In this document: piece after piece, positions 53,578 to 63,574 of the stretch | How positions within the stretch are numbered: the stretch's first letter is position 1 | How the letters are laid out: each line of letters opens with the position of its first letter | Assembly (NCBI GenBank): GCA_938041955.1 | Contig: CALISD010000001.1 | Coordinates: forward strand, 1 to 64,000 | Length of the DNA: 64,000 bases | Reading direction: 5' to 3' | Source: an uncultured Granulosicoccaceae bacterium | GTDB lineage: Bacteria > Pseudomonadota > Gammaproteobacteria > Granulosicoccales > Granulosicoccaceae | Notes under the pieces: generated by a model | What the model saw: only the letters and a program-made list of their open reading frames with translations | What the model was told of the DNA's origin: nothing | Database searches by the model: none | Translations under genes and position numbers: made by a program

Positions 53578-53606
53578 TTGATCGAGAATTTTAAGTTCAG
53601 TATACG
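53578..53606 (+). promoter_or_regulatory. Sigma70-like promoter candidate for the hydrolase operon
   Basis: TTGATC (53578-53583) and TATACG (53601-53606) are 17 bases apart, about 100 bp upstream of the GTG start at 53710. Each hexamer matches the consensus at four of six positions. No RutR-like box overlaps it. Confidence 0.3.
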
Positions 53607-53709
53607 GTGTGCGGCGAGCGACTAAAAGCTTGTATCTACAGCGCCACATGTAAAGCGAAGTGCTGTTTGGTTATTGTCTTTGAGTGTTATTCAACAATGA
53701 GGAAAGCCT

Positions 53710-54960
53710 GTGTCTATCACTAGTAATTTGAAAATCAACAGAGAGCGCTTGTGGGATTCACTGATGGAGATGGCAAAGATTGGTCCTGGAATAGCCGGTG
53801 GTAACAATCGCCAGGCACTGACAGATGTAGATGCCGAAGGCCGTGAGCTTTTTCAAAGCTGGTGTACAGAGGCCGGAATGACTATGGGTCTTGATCAGAT
53901 GGGAACCATGTTCGCTCGTCGAGAGGGCACTGACCCTGATGCGTTGCCCGTTTATGTGGGAAGTCATCTCGATACCCAGCCTACCGGTGGTAAGTATGAT
54001 GGTGTATTGGGTGTATTGGGTGGTCTCGAAATCGTACGGCAACTCAATGAGATGAATGTTAAAACCAAACACCCGATTGTGGTCGTCAACTGGACCAACG
54101 AAGAGGGTGCGCGTTTCGCACCGCCGATGGTGGCGGCGGGTGTATTTGCCGGTAAACATACGCTGCAATGGGCCTATGATCGTGAAGATGCTGAAGGTCT
54201 TAAGTTAGGTGACGAGCTAAAGCGTATTGGTTGGTGTGGTGATGAAGCAGTGGGTGATCGAAAAATGAAAGCCTTCTTCGAATTGCATATTGAGCAGGGG
54301 CCAATACTTGAAAAAGAAAATGTTGATGTAGGCGTTGTCACTCATGGGCAGGGGCTCAACTGGTTGCAGGTGACATTGATCGGTAAGGAGAGCCATACTG
54401 GCTCAACACCCATGTCAATGCGCTGTAACGCGGGACTGGGAATGGCAAGAATTACTCAGCTGGTGGATGAAATTGCCTGGAGCCATGAGCCCCACGCTGT
54501 CGGGGCAGTGGGTCACTGTGATGTTTTTCCAAACTCGCGGAACATTATTCCAGGTCGATCTGTGTTCACTATAGATTTTAGACACCCGGATAAAGCCACC
54601 ATTGCCGAGATGGAATCAGAGCTGCGCGCGGCTGCGGAAAAAATCTGTGCTGATATGGGTCTGCAAATGGAAATAGAGCAGGTCGGTGGATTTGATCCTG
54701 TTGAGTTTGATAAAGACTGTGTTACAGCTGTTCGCAATGCTTGTGAAAGACTCGGCTACAGTCATCGTGATCTGGTATCCGGTGCAGGTCACGATGCATG
54801 TTGGATTAATAGCGTCGCCCCGACCGCCATGGTGATGTGCCCCTGTGTGGATGGCTTGTCGCACAACGAGGCAGAAGAAATAACCCCCGAGTGGGCAGAG
54901 GCTGGCGTTAACGTGTTATTCCATGCGGTGGTTGAAACAGCAGAAATAGTGGCATCTTGA
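53710..54960 (+). CDS. M20-family N-carbamoyl-beta-amino acid hydrolase (beta-ureidopropionase)
   Basis: 416 residues with the AmaB/HyuC-type dinuclear zinc core: His86 (GSHLDT), Asp97 (KYDGVLG), Glu131-Glu132 (NEEGARF) and His/Gln in HIEQGP. It hydrolyses N-carbamoyl-beta-alanine and related ureido acids to beta-amino acid, CO2 and ammonia. With the dihydropyrimidinase gene 41 bp downstream it completes the reductive route. The start is a GTG preceded by GAGGAAAG. An N-carbamoyl-L-amino acid hydrolase activity is possible for this subfamily. Confidence 0.88.
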   Translation: MSITSNLKINRERLWDSLMEMAKIGPGIAGGNNRQALTDVDAEGRELFQSWCTEAGMTMGLDQMGTMFARREGTDPDALPVYVGSHLDTQPTGGKYDGVLGVLGGLEIVRQLNEMNVKTKHPIVVVNWTNEEGARFAPPMVAAGVFAGKHTLQWAYDREDAEGLKLGDELKRIGWCGDEAVGDRKMKAFFELHIEQGPILEKENVDVGVVTHGQGLNWLQVTLIGKESHTGSTPMSMRCNAGLGMARITQLVDEIAWSHEPHAVGAVGHCDVFPNSRNIIPGRSVFTIDFRHPDKATIAEMESELRAAAEKICADMGLQMEIEQVGGFDPVEFDKDCVTAVRNACERLGYSHRDLVSGAGHDACWINSVAPTAMVMCPCVDGLSHNEAEEITPEWAEAGVNVLFHAVVETAEIVAS

Positions 54961-55001
54961 TAAGTGCTTAGCTTGAAAAAATTTAGTAAGAGGAGCGATT
55001 A

Positions 55002-56456
55002 ATGGCAACGGTAATTAAAGGCGGTTCGGTCGTCACCGCAGATCTGACTTACTCAGCTGACGTGTTGATAGAAGGCGGTCGGATAACTCAAATCGGTGAC
55101 AACCTCAGCGCCGATGAGACTTTGGATGCCACCGGATGTTACGTCATGCCGGGGGGTATAGATCCGCACACTCATCTCGAAATGCCTTTTATGGGCACCT
55201 ATTCTACCGATGACTTCGAGTCTGGTACTCGCGCCGCCTTGTCAGGCGGCACAACAATGGTGGTCGATTTCTGCCTGCCTTCACCGGGCCAGTCACTACT
55301 TGAAGCGCGACAGATGTGGGACAACAAAACGTCCAAAGCTTCGTGCGACTATTCATTTCATATGGCGATCACCTGGTGGAGTGAGCAGGTGTTCAATGAA
55401 ATGGCAACGGTGGTAGATAGTGGTATCAATACGTTTAAGCATTTTCTCGCCTACAAAGGTGCGTTGATGGTTGATGATGATGAAATGTTTTCGTCCTTTC
55501 AGCGTTGTGCAGCGCTTGGTGCGATGCCACTGGTGCATGCAGAAAACGGCGACGTGGTTGCGCAGTTGCAAGCGAAGCTGCTTGCTGAAGGTAATAATGG
55601 TCCTGAGGGACACGCCTTTTCAAGACCGCCTGAAGTAGAGGGGGAGGCAGCAAATCGAGCCATTATGATCGCTGATATGGCCGGGGTGCCGCTTTATATC
55701 GTTCACGTATCTTGTGAGCAAGCGCATGAGGCGATTCGTCGGGCGCGACAAAAAGGCATGCGAGTTTATGGCGAACCTCTGGTTCAGCACCTAACGCTCG
55801 ATGAATCAGAATACTTCAACAAAGACTGGGATCACTCGGCCAGAAGAGTCATGTCCCCGCCGTTTAGATCTATCGATCATCAGGATGGTTTGTGGGCCGG
55901 TTTGCAGTCTGGCAGTTTACAGGTGGTGGCGACTGATCATTGCTCCTTCACTACTGAGCAAAAACGTTTTGGCCTTGGTGACTTTACCAAGATACCGAAT
56001 GGCACGGGTGGTCTGGAAGATCGATTGCCGGTACTTTGGACCAAAGGCGTTAATACCGGTCGATTGACCATTAATGAGTTTGTCGCTGTTACCTCCACCA
56101 ATATTGCAAAAATTCTGAATATGTACCCGAAGAAGGGGGCGATAATGGTCGGTGCCGATGCAGATATTATTGTTTGGGATCCTGCGCGCAGTAAAACCAT
56201 TACTGCTGACAAGCAACAATCTGCGATTGATTACAATGTCTTTGAAGGTATAGAAGTCACAGGTCTGCCGCGATTCACACTCACCCGTGGAGTGGTTGCG
56301 GTCACAGAGGATGAAATTAATACACAAGAAGGTCATGGTAAGTTCGTGCCGCGTGAATCGTACCCTGCAGCGAATAAAGCATTGTCTAAATGGAAAGAGA
56401 TAACAGCGCCAAGAGCTGTCGAGCGTGATCCTGCAAATATGCCTGCCGGCGTTTAA
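55002..56456 (+). CDS. Dihydropyrimidinase (D-hydantoinase)
   Basis: 484-residue amidohydrolase. The metal motif His56-x-His58 (PHTHLEMP), carboxylated Lys152 (FLAYKGA), MPLVHAENGD, YIVHVS and TDHCSF are all in family positions. It opens the ring of dihydrouracil or dihydrothymine to the ureido acid. An AAGAGGAG-type ribosome site precedes ATG 55002. It lies between the ureidopropionase and the transport genes, so uptake and degradation are encoded together. Confidence 0.95.
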   Translation: MATVIKGGSVVTADLTYSADVLIEGGRITQIGDNLSADETLDATGCYVMPGGIDPHTHLEMPFMGTYSTDDFESGTRAALSGGTTMVVDFCLPSPGQSLLEARQMWDNKTSKASCDYSFHMAITWWSEQVFNEMATVVDSGINTFKHFLAYKGALMVDDDEMFSSFQRCAALGAMPLVHAENGDVVAQLQAKLLAEGNNGPEGHAFSRPPEVEGEAANRAIMIADMAGVPLYIVHVSCEQAHEAIRRARQKGMRVYGEPLVQHLTLDESEYFNKDWDHSARRVMSPPFRSIDHQDGLWAGLQSGSLQVVATDHCSFTTEQKRFGLGDFTKIPNGTGGLEDRLPVLWTKGVNTGRLTINEFVAVTSTNIAKILNMYPKKGAIMVGADADIIVWDPARSKTITADKQQSAIDYNVFEGIEVTGLPRFTLTRGVVAVTEDEINTQEGHGKFVPRESYPAANKALSKWKEITAPRAVERDPANMPAGV

Positions 56457-56598
56457 AGTGTCGTTGGTTGTGAATGAATCAAGCTAGAATAAACATGACG
56501 TCTGAGCAAGTGATAGAAAGATAGCATTGCAGGGTTGCGCCTCATTGATTGATGAGGTTCCTGCTTTCATGTTGTCAGGCGTCCCGTATGAGACAAGA

Positions 56599-57411
56599 AT
56601 GCACACCACTGCAACACCACAAGATAGTACCTCAGTTATTCGAACGAATAATCTGTCGCTGACGTTTGAGACCAATGATGGCCCGGTGCACGCACTGGCG
56701 AATATTGATCTGGAAGTGGGTGCCGGTGACTTTGTGTCGTTTATTGGTCCATCGGGCTGTGGTAAAACCACCCTGTTGCGCGTGATTGCTGATCTCGAAC
56801 AACCCACCGACGGGTCAATTACTGTCAACGGAGTCACGCCTGAAGAGGCGCGCCTTACACGTGCTTACGGCTATGTTTTTCAGGCCGCGGCCTTGTATCC
56901 CTGGCGCACCATTGCTCGTAACGTTGCATTACCTCTGGAAATTATGGGGCTGTCAAGAAGGGAGCGGAATGAGCGCGTGAGGCGAAACCTTGAACTTGTT
57001 AATCTGGCGGGGTTTGAGAAAAAATATCCGTGGGCTTTGTCAGGCGGTATGCAGCAGCGCGCGTCAATTGCACGAGCCCTGGCAGTTGAGCCCGACTTAC
57101 TACTAATGGACGAGCCGTTCGGCGCGCTTGATGAGATTGTTCGTGATCATTTGAACGAGCAGTTGCTGAAGCTGTGGGAAAAAACCAAAAAAACTGTCGT
57201 CTTTGTTACCCACTCAATTCCGGAGGCGGTGTTTCTTTCTACGCATATTGTTGTCATGTCTCCGCGGCCGGGCAGAATATTCGACGTTATTGAAAGTGAT
57301 CTGCCGCGCGATCGCACACTTGATATTCGAGAGACGCCTGAGTTTCTCGCAATTGCGCACCGCGTCCGCGAAGGCTTGCGTGAAGGCCATAGCTATGAAG
57401 ACACAGTATGA
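56599..57411 (+). CDS. ABC transporter ATP-binding protein, NitT/TauT type
   Basis: 270 residues. The Walker A loop is GPSGCGKTT, the Q-loop FQAAALYPWR, the signature LSGGMQQRASIARAL and the Walker B LLLMDEPFGALDE. The open frame begins at TTG 56527 but ATG 56599 (MHTTATPQ) is the best start by length. It powers the two permeases that follow. Related importers in pyrimidine clusters are suspected to take up pyrimidines, hydantoins or similar heterocycles. Confidence 0.9.
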   Translation: MHTTATPQDSTSVIRTNNLSLTFETNDGPVHALANIDLEVGAGDFVSFIGPSGCGKTTLLRVIADLEQPTDGSITVNGVTPEEARLTRAYGYVFQAAALYPWRTIARNVALPLEIMGLSRRERNERVRRNLELVNLAGFEKKYPWALSGGMQQRASIARALAVEPDLLLMDEPFGALDEIVRDHLNEQLLKLWEKTKKTVVFVTHSIPEAVFLSTHIVVMSPRPGRIFDVIESDLPRDRTLDIRETPEFLAIAHRVREGLREGHSYEDTV

Positions 57412-57424
57412 GTATTAGCAGCTA

Positions 57425-58318
57425 ATGGCTACTGGTAACGATCTCAGATTAATTGATCGGGTGTGGCCGGTAGTGGCGGTTGTGTTAGCGATCATAGTCT
57501 TCTGGTATTTAGCCGCGGTGTATTTAAATACACCGTTCCAGCGAGATACTTATGAGCGCGCAAAGGTCGAGAATGTTTCTTTTGTAACTCATGTGAAGGA
57601 TACTTTGGCACAAAAGCGTCCGGTATTGCCGGCACCCCACCAGGTGGTGTCAGAAATCTATGACACCACGGTGAAGAAAAAAATAACTTCAAAGCGCAGT
57701 CTGATTTTTCATTCGTGGATAACATTGTCAACTGCATTGCTTGGCTTTGTTATGGGTACCCTGCTGGGTATCGTGTTGGCGATTTCTATTATCAATAATC
57801 GCGCGCTTGATAAGAGTCTGATGCCTTGGATCATCGCGTCGCAAACCATCCCGATACTGGCGATTGCGCCAATGATAATTGTGGTGCTGAACTCCATTGG
57901 CATTCAGGGATTGCTGCCAAAAGCATTTATCTCAACCTACCTGAGCTTTTTCCCGGTGGCTGTTGGAATGGTCAAGGGGTTGCGGTCACCGGAAACCAGC
58001 CATACCGATTTGATGCGGACCTATAACGCATCCAGCTGGCAAACGCTTTGGAAGTTGAGAATGCCATCGGCAATGCCTTTTCTATTCACCAGTATGAAAG
58101 TCGCTATTGCCATCGCAATGGTCGGTGCCATTGTAGGGGAGCTGCCGACAGGTGCGGTAGCGGGGCTTGGAGCGCGACTGCTTGCCGGGTCCTACTACGG
58201 TCAGACGATTCAAATATGGTCGGCGCTTGTGATGGCATCGATACTTGCGGCAGCGCTGGTTGCGATAGTGAGCCTGGTGAATCGTTTGGTGCTGCGTCGG
58301 ATGGGTATGTTGGCATGA
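57425..58318 (+). CDS. ABC transporter permease (BPD inner-membrane component)
   Basis: 297 residues with one N-terminal helix, a soluble loop (about 45-90) and a five-helix permease domain. The cytoplasmic EAA-like loop is RTYNASSWQTLWKLRMPSAMPF (in part). It pairs with the second permease, whose ATG overlaps this stop (ATGA), to form a heterodimeric channel. Confidence 0.9.
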   Translation: MATGNDLRLIDRVWPVVAVVLAIIVFWYLAAVYLNTPFQRDTYERAKVENVSFVTHVKDTLAQKRPVLPAPHQVVSEIYDTTVKKKITSKRSLIFHSWITLSTALLGFVMGTLLGIVLAISIINNRALDKSLMPWIIASQTIPILAIAPMIIVVLNSIGIQGLLPKAFISTYLSFFPVAVGMVKGLRSPETSHTDLMRTYNASSWQTLWKLRMPSAMPFLFTSMKVAIAIAMVGAIVGELPTGAVAGLGARLLAGSYYGQTIQIWSALVMASILAAALVAIVSLVNRLVLRRMGMLA

Positions 58319-59439
58319 GTCGATTGCAAACAATACTCATCGTATTCGCCGCGCTGTGTGCTGGCTCAACAATGTTTCTGGGCTTAACTGCTGAAGGGTA
58401 TGGTATTTCAACGGTGCCATTGCTACAGGCGTTTACCGGTGCGGTGCTACTGCTGGCCGCGATCTGCTATGGCTGGTCATATCTGTTTATGTTTAACCGT
58501 CTGGTCGCCGGTGCATTGGTCGGCGGAGTATCGTTGTTTGGTGCCTACGGTTTAATTCAAACGGTAGGTGAAGTGGCCCCGGGACCCGGTTTTTGGGCGG
58601 CAACGTTAGCCGCCTGGGCGCTGGGATGGCTGTGTGTAGAGATTCTGGCTTCCATTGAAACCCGCAATAACGTATTGAATTTTCTGTTACGCCTGCTCAT
58701 ACCGGTAGCGTTTGGCGCGTGGTTACTGATAATTTGGGAGTTGTGTACACGCGGTTTTAACGTGCCTCAGGTACTGTTGCCATCACCCAGTGCCATAGGT
58801 GATCGATTTACGCAGTCCACTGCTACGTTGTGGGTTGATTTCAAACAGACGTTTTTAAAGGCTGTTTTGATAGGTTATGCGTTGGGGTGTGGATCGGGTT
58901 TTCTCGTCGCGTTGTTAATCGATCGATCGCCGTTTCTGAAGCGTGGTTTGCTGCCTATCGGGAATTTAGTGTCTGCATTACCTATTGTCGGCGTAGCACC
59001 CATTATGGTGATGTGGTTCGGTTTTGATTGGCCATCTAAGGCGGCGGTTGTTGTGATTATGACTTTCTTCCCGATGTTGGTTAACACCGTATCAGGGTTG
59101 GCAGCTTCCACTGCTATCCAGGGAGATTTAATGAAAACCTACGCAGCGGGGTATTGGCAGATGCTGTTTAAAATGCGTTTGCCTGAGGCGCTGCCATTTA
59201 TTTTTAATGCCTTAAAAATCAACTCAACACTGGCGTTGATCGGAGCCATTGTTGCTGAATTTTTCGGAACACCGATTATAGGCATGGGGTTTCGAATTTC
59301 TACCGAAGTAGGGCGTATGAATGTCGACATGGTCTGGGCTGAGATAGCTGTTGCAGCGATTGCCGGTTCATTGTTCTACGGGTTAATTACTTTACTGGAG
59401 CGACTGTGCACTTTCTGGCATCCCTCCTACCGCAACTAG
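58315..59439 (+). CDS. ABC transporter permease with extra N-terminal helices
   Basis: 374 residues. About four extra hydrophobic helices (residues 1-130) precede a standard permease domain with KTYAAGYWQMLFKMRLPEALPF as the coupling loop. The frame is open from 58048, but ATG 58315 overlaps the previous stop and gives a membrane N-terminus. It is longer than typical family members by roughly 110 residues. It works with the 57425 permease and the 56599 ATPase. Confidence 0.88.
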   Translation: MSRLQTILIVFAALCAGSTMFLGLTAEGYGISTVPLLQAFTGAVLLLAAICYGWSYLFMFNRLVAGALVGGVSLFGAYGLIQTVGEVAPGPGFWAATLAAWALGWLCVEILASIETRNNVLNFLLRLLIPVAFGAWLLIIWELCTRGFNVPQVLLPSPSAIGDRFTQSTATLWVDFKQTFLKAVLIGYALGCGSGFLVALLIDRSPFLKRGLLPIGNLVSALPIVGVAPIMVMWFGFDWPSKAAVVVIMTFFPMLVNTVSGLAASTAIQGDLMKTYAAGYWQMLFKMRLPEALPFIFNALKINSTLALIGAIVAEFFGTPIIGMGFRISTEVGRMNVDMVWAEIAVAAIAGSLFYGLITLLERLCTFWHPSYRN

Positions 59440-59455
59440 TGAAGGAAACATTGAT

Positions 59456-60442
59456 ATGAAGAAGACATTGGTAACGTCTATTGCTGTTGGACTAGGCATG
59501 TTGTCTGGTTTGGCTCAAGCTAAAGACGATCTAACACTACAGCTCAAGTGGGTCACACAAGCTCAATTTGCAGGCTACTATGTCGCTCAGGACAAAGGTT
59601 TCTATGACGAGGAAGACCTGAATGTAACCATTAAGCCAGGCGGTCCTGATATCGCACCGCCGCAGGTGATTGCCGGTGGTGGCGCAGATGTGGTTGTAGA
59701 CTGGATGCCTTCGGCTTTGGCCAGTCGCGAAAAAGGCGTGGCGTTGGTGAATATTGCGCAGCCTTTCAAGACTTCCGGCATGATGCTGACCTGTCGCAAA
59801 GATACCGGTATTAAGAGCCCAGAGGATTTTGCCGGTAAAACCCTGGGTGTTTGGTATTTTGGCAATGAGTACCCGTTTTTAAGCTGGATGTCTAAACTTG
59901 GGCTGGCGACTGACGGAAGTGAAGGCGGAGTTAAAGTATTGAAGCAGGGCTTCAACGTTGACCCGATTCTGCAGAAGCAGGCAGACTGTGTGTCAACCAT
60001 GACCTACAACGAATACTGGCAGATAATTGATGCCGGTATTCCTGCTGATGAGCTTCAAGTCTTCAAATATGAAGAGCAAGGCGTGTCAACCATGGAAGAT
60101 GGTCTCTATGTTTTAGAGAAGAATCTGGCAGATGAGGCGTTTGTTGATAAAGCAGCACGTTTTGTCAGAGCATCGATGAAAGGTTGGGAATACGCTCGAG
60201 CGAACCCTGACGAAGCGGCTGATATTGTGCTTGAAAACGATGCTTCAGGCGCTCAAACAGAGGAGCACCAGCGCAGAATGATGGGTGAGATCAACAAGTT
60301 GACCGAAGGTTCTAATGGTAAGCTTGATCCAGCGGATTATGAGCGCACAGTTCAGACTTTGTTGTCCGGTGGGTCGGATCCGGTGATTAGCAAGGCACCG
60401 GAAGGCGCCTGGACGCACGTGGTGATAGATAAAGCGATGTAA
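59456..60442 (+). CDS. ABC transporter substrate-binding protein, NMT1/THI5-like
   Basis: 328 residues. A signal peptide (MKKTLVTSIAVGLGMLSGLAQA) precedes the NMT1 fold: LTLQLKWVTQAQFAGYYVAQDKGFYDEEDLNV (in part), PGGPDIAPPQVIAGGGADVVVDW. These proteins bind pyrimidine-like, thiamine-precursor or riboflavin-type ligands. In this cluster a pyrimidine or its hydrolysis product is likely. An AAGGAAAC ribosome site lies 7 bases from the ATG. It is the last gene before a strong terminator. Confidence 0.88.
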   Translation: MKKTLVTSIAVGLGMLSGLAQAKDDLTLQLKWVTQAQFAGYYVAQDKGFYDEEDLNVTIKPGGPDIAPPQVIAGGGADVVVDWMPSALASREKGVALVNIAQPFKTSGMMLTCRKDTGIKSPEDFAGKTLGVWYFGNEYPFLSWMSKLGLATDGSEGGVKVLKQGFNVDPILQKQADCVSTMTYNEYWQIIDAGIPADELQVFKYEEQGVSTMEDGLYVLEKNLADEAFVDKAARFVRASMKGWEYARANPDEAADIVLENDASGAQTEEHQRRMMGEINKLTEGSNGKLDPADYERTVQTLLSGGSDPVISKAPEGAWTHVVIDKAM

Positions 60443-60479
60443 ATTTGGTCGCTGCGTTATAAACTAACAGTATGACGAT

Positions 60480-60506
60480 GCCCCGAAGGTTCTTCGGGGC
60501 TTTTTT
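60480..60506 (+). terminator. Rho-independent terminator of the pyrimidine transport operon
   Basis: An 8-bp stem GCCCCGAA/TTCGGGGC with a 5-base loop is followed at once by six T residues, 37 bp past the binding-protein stop. Confidence 0.93.
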
Positions 60507-60524
60507 ATGTGACGATTCCGGTCT

Positions 60525-61538
60525 ATGAAAACACAAAAAACGAATGATATTGCGCCACAACCTGACACCGAGGTTTCAGTCAGGGAAACGTTTGGCATTG
60601 ACCTTGATATGCAGGTGCCCGCCTTCAGTGCGCCGACTGAGCTTGTGCCGGAACGCGACGATGATTACCTGTTTGATCCGGCCACCACGCTTGCGATTCT
60701 GGCTGGATTTTGCACGGATCGCAGAGTGCTGGTCAGTGGTTTTCACGGCACAGGAAAATCGACCCATATCGAGCAGGTTGCCTCACGGCTGAACTGGCCT
60801 TGTTTACGAATCAACCTTGATAGCCATGTCAGCCGAATTGATCTCATTGGTAAAGATGCCATTGTGCTCCAGGATGGTAAGCAGGTGACTGAGTTTCAGG
60901 ACGGTATTCTGCCCTGGGCTTATCAAAGGAATGTTGCATTAGTATTCGACGAATATGATGCGGGCCGACCCGACGTGATGTTTGTGATCCAGCGTGTGCT
61001 GGAGTCATCCGGTCGATTGACTCTGCTCGACCAGAGTCGTGTGATAACCCCCCACCCGAGCTTTCGATTGTTTGCGACAGCAAACACAGTTGGGCTAGGT
61101 GACACCACCGGGCTATATCACGGCACTCAGCAAATCAATCAGGCGCAGATGGATCGATGGTCCATTACCACGGTGTTAAATTACCTTGATCAAGACAAGG
61201 AAGCGGCCATTGTTTTGGCTAAAAACCCTGAATTTGATACCGAGGAAGGCCGCGAGACAGTAGCGCATATGGTGGCGCTGGCTGATTTAACCCGTTCTGC
61301 TTTTAGCAACGGTGATCTATCCACAGTGATGAGTCCGCGTACCGTGATTACGTGGGCGCAAAATACCACCTTTTTTAATAACCAGGCATTGGCGTTCGAG
61401 CTGACTTTCTTAAACAAGTGCGATCCGGTGGAGCGTGATTTACTGGAAGAGTTATATCAACGAGTGTTTGATCGAGACTTGTCTGCAGATGCATCTGTTA
61501 TTGGTGCGATGCAGGGTATGTCGAAAAAAGCCTCGTGA
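60525..61538 (+). CDS. cobS: Cobaltochelatase subunit CobS
   Basis: 337-residue AAA+ ATPase. Signature segments are GFHGTGKSTHIEQVASRLNWPC, LDSHVSRIDLIGKDAIVLQDGKQ and FDEYDAGRPDVMF (each shown in part), which identify CobS of the aerobic cobalamin pathway. With CobT and CobN it inserts cobalt into hydrogenobyrinate a,c-diamide using ATP. cobT follows after 55 bp. cobN is not in the window. Confidence 0.95.
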   Translation: MKTQKTNDIAPQPDTEVSVRETFGIDLDMQVPAFSAPTELVPERDDDYLFDPATTLAILAGFCTDRRVLVSGFHGTGKSTHIEQVASRLNWPCLRINLDSHVSRIDLIGKDAIVLQDGKQVTEFQDGILPWAYQRNVALVFDEYDAGRPDVMFVIQRVLESSGRLTLLDQSRVITPHPSFRLFATANTVGLGDTTGLYHGTQQINQAQMDRWSITTVLNYLDQDKEAAIVLAKNPEFDTEEGRETVAHMVALADLTRSAFSNGDLSTVMSPRTVITWAQNTTFFNNQALAFELTFLNKCDPVERDLLEELYQRVFDRDLSADASVIGAMQGMSKKAS

Positions 61539-61593
61539 TGCAGTGTTTTGCTTAATGGCTCGTATCAGTCAGTTGCCTGCAAGGTAGTCGCAA

Positions 61594-63429
61594 TTGGCTG
61601 AGAAATCTCAAAGCGCACTTGCCGCAGAAATGGATGATCTCAAAAGATCACTGACTGCGTGCGCGCGCGCAGTGTCACATGATGAATCACTGGCAGTGAC
61701 GTTTGAGCGTGGCCAGGGTGTGACGAACATTGGAGGTACCAAACTCGCGGAGCCTGAGCCAGGTCTTGACGATGAGGCACTGGCAGCTACCCGAGGTCAG
61801 GCAGATGCGGTAGCGCTTTGGCATGCACATCATGATGAAGTGATACATCAGCGTCGTGCACCATCTGATCCGGTTGCGCGAAAAATGTTCGATGCTGTTG
61901 AGCAGACCCGGGTTGAGGCAGTGGGTACAAGATACCTTGACGGGGTTGCCAGCAATCTTGAAGTTAACCTGACGGCTAGATTGGCACAGCTCAACAACGA
62001 TACTGATCACGCTGACATACTGGCTGAAGGTTTGGCGCTGCTGCTGCGACAAAAGCTCACTAAACGGCCTGTGCCGGAGCGTGGTCGTGAAGTGCTTTCG
62101 CACTGCAGTGACACGTTGCAGAAAGTATCACCGGAATGGTTAGATAAGCTCTATGAAGATCGCCATGATCAACAGGCATTTGCTTCGCGCATAAATGACT
62201 TGCTGGTCGAGATGGATTTTATCGACAGTGCCGAAGCAGGTGATTACTCAGCCGATGCCAACGACGAAATAGATAACGACGATCTCACCGACGATGACAG
62301 TGAGTCTGATTTGCCTAGCGAAGAGTCTGACTCAAGCGAAGATTTACCAGATAGTGAAGGCGAAGAAGGTGAAGCGGTTGACGACCCTGAGGATGAGTCT
62401 GAAACACAAGGTGCAGATACCTCTGAAACGCCGGGTGCGTCGATTCAGGAGTCGAGTGGTGATTTAACCAAAAAGTATCATGTTTATACCACGGAGTTCG
62501 ATGAAGTCGTCGCACCACTTGATATGTGCAGTGTCACTGAACTGAGCAGATTGCGCGAAAGGCTCGATGAACATGTGGGTGATCTGCAATCGTCAATCGG
62601 ACGCTTTGCTAACCGTTTGCAGAGACATCTGTTAGCGAATCAAAATCGATCATGGGATTTTGACCAGGAAGAGGGAGTGCTTGATACGGCAAGACTGACA
62701 CGTGTTGTCACTGACCCGATGCAAGCCTTGTCTTTTAAGCAGGAGAAAGAATCAAAATTTCGCGACACTGTTGTTACGCTGCTGATTGACAACTCCGGTT
62801 CCATGCATGGCAGATCTATTGTGGTCGCCGCGAGCTGTGCGGATGTATTGGCCAATACGCTCGAGCGTTGTGGCGTCAGTGTGGAAATACTTGGTTTTAC
62901 GACCCGTGCCTGGAAGGGTGGGCAGTCGAGAAATAAATGGGTTATAGCAGGGCAAACGCCGAACCCGGGGCGGCTGAATGATCTGCGTCATATTGTTTAT
63001 AAGAGCGCTGATACACCATGGCGGCGTGGCAGAAACAATCTCGGTCTGATGTTGCGCAAGGGGTTACTGAAGGAAAACATTGATGGGGAATCGCTCACCT
63101 GGGCATACCAGCGATTAATGTCCCGCCCTGAACGAAGGAAAATTCTGATGGTCATATCAGATGGTGCACCTATCGATGATTCAACGTTGTCCGCAAATCC
63201 GGGTAAATTTCTTGAGCGCCATCTGCAAGAGATCATTAAGCAGGTGGAAGCTGATCCGGAAGTGGAGCTCACTGCAATCGGAATTGGGCATGATGTGAGC
63301 CAGTACTATAAACGTGCCGCGACCATTGCCAATGTCAGCGAGTTGGCGAGTGTAATGACCACCCAGTTGGTTGAGCTATTCAGTCAGGCAATGCCCAAGC
63401 GCGGGAAATCACGAAATCGCCGAAATTGA
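61594..63429 (+). CDS. cobT: Cobaltochelatase subunit CobT
   Basis: 611 residues. The N-terminal domain (to about 205) is followed by a very acidic Asp/Glu/Ser linker (about 211-287) and a C-terminal von Willebrand A domain with the MIDAS motif DNSGSMHG (about 398-405). This layout is typical of CobT, which with CobS forms the AAA+ motor of the chelatase. The start is TTG at 61594 with AAGG before it; ATG 61630 is an alternative. Confidence 0.93.
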   Translation: MAEKSQSALAAEMDDLKRSLTACARAVSHDESLAVTFERGQGVTNIGGTKLAEPEPGLDDEALAATRGQADAVALWHAHHDEVIHQRRAPSDPVARKMFDAVEQTRVEAVGTRYLDGVASNLEVNLTARLAQLNNDTDHADILAEGLALLLRQKLTKRPVPERGREVLSHCSDTLQKVSPEWLDKLYEDRHDQQAFASRINDLLVEMDFIDSAEAGDYSADANDEIDNDDLTDDDSESDLPSEESDSSEDLPDSEGEEGEAVDDPEDESETQGADTSETPGASIQESSGDLTKKYHVYTTEFDEVVAPLDMCSVTELSRLRERLDEHVGDLQSSIGRFANRLQRHLLANQNRSWDFDQEEGVLDTARLTRVVTDPMQALSFKQEKESKFRDTVVTLLIDNSGSMHGRSIVVAASCADVLANTLERCGVSVEILGFTTRAWKGGQSRNKWVIAGQTPNPGRLNDLRHIVYKSADTPWRRGRNNLGLMLRKGLLKENIDGESLTWAYQRLMSRPERRKILMVISDGAPIDDSTLSANPGKFLERHLQEIIKQVEADPEVELTAIGIGHDVSQYYKRAATIANVSELASVMTTQLVELFSQAMPKRGKSRNRRN

Positions 63430-63574
63430 GCTCGGTGTTGCTGATGCGGTCCATGGTGTTTTAAGCAAGAGTATTGCGAAGTGCGATGATTTCAGGTCTT
63501 ACAAATTAGCAGAGTTTCACACCCGGCTATAAATTGAGCGGACAATATGGTCTGCATTTCCTATTGGAGTTTAA

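Noticed and set aside
58048..58314. N-terminal extension of the second permease
   Set aside because: It overlaps the first permease out of frame; ATG 58315 is coupled to the upstream stop.
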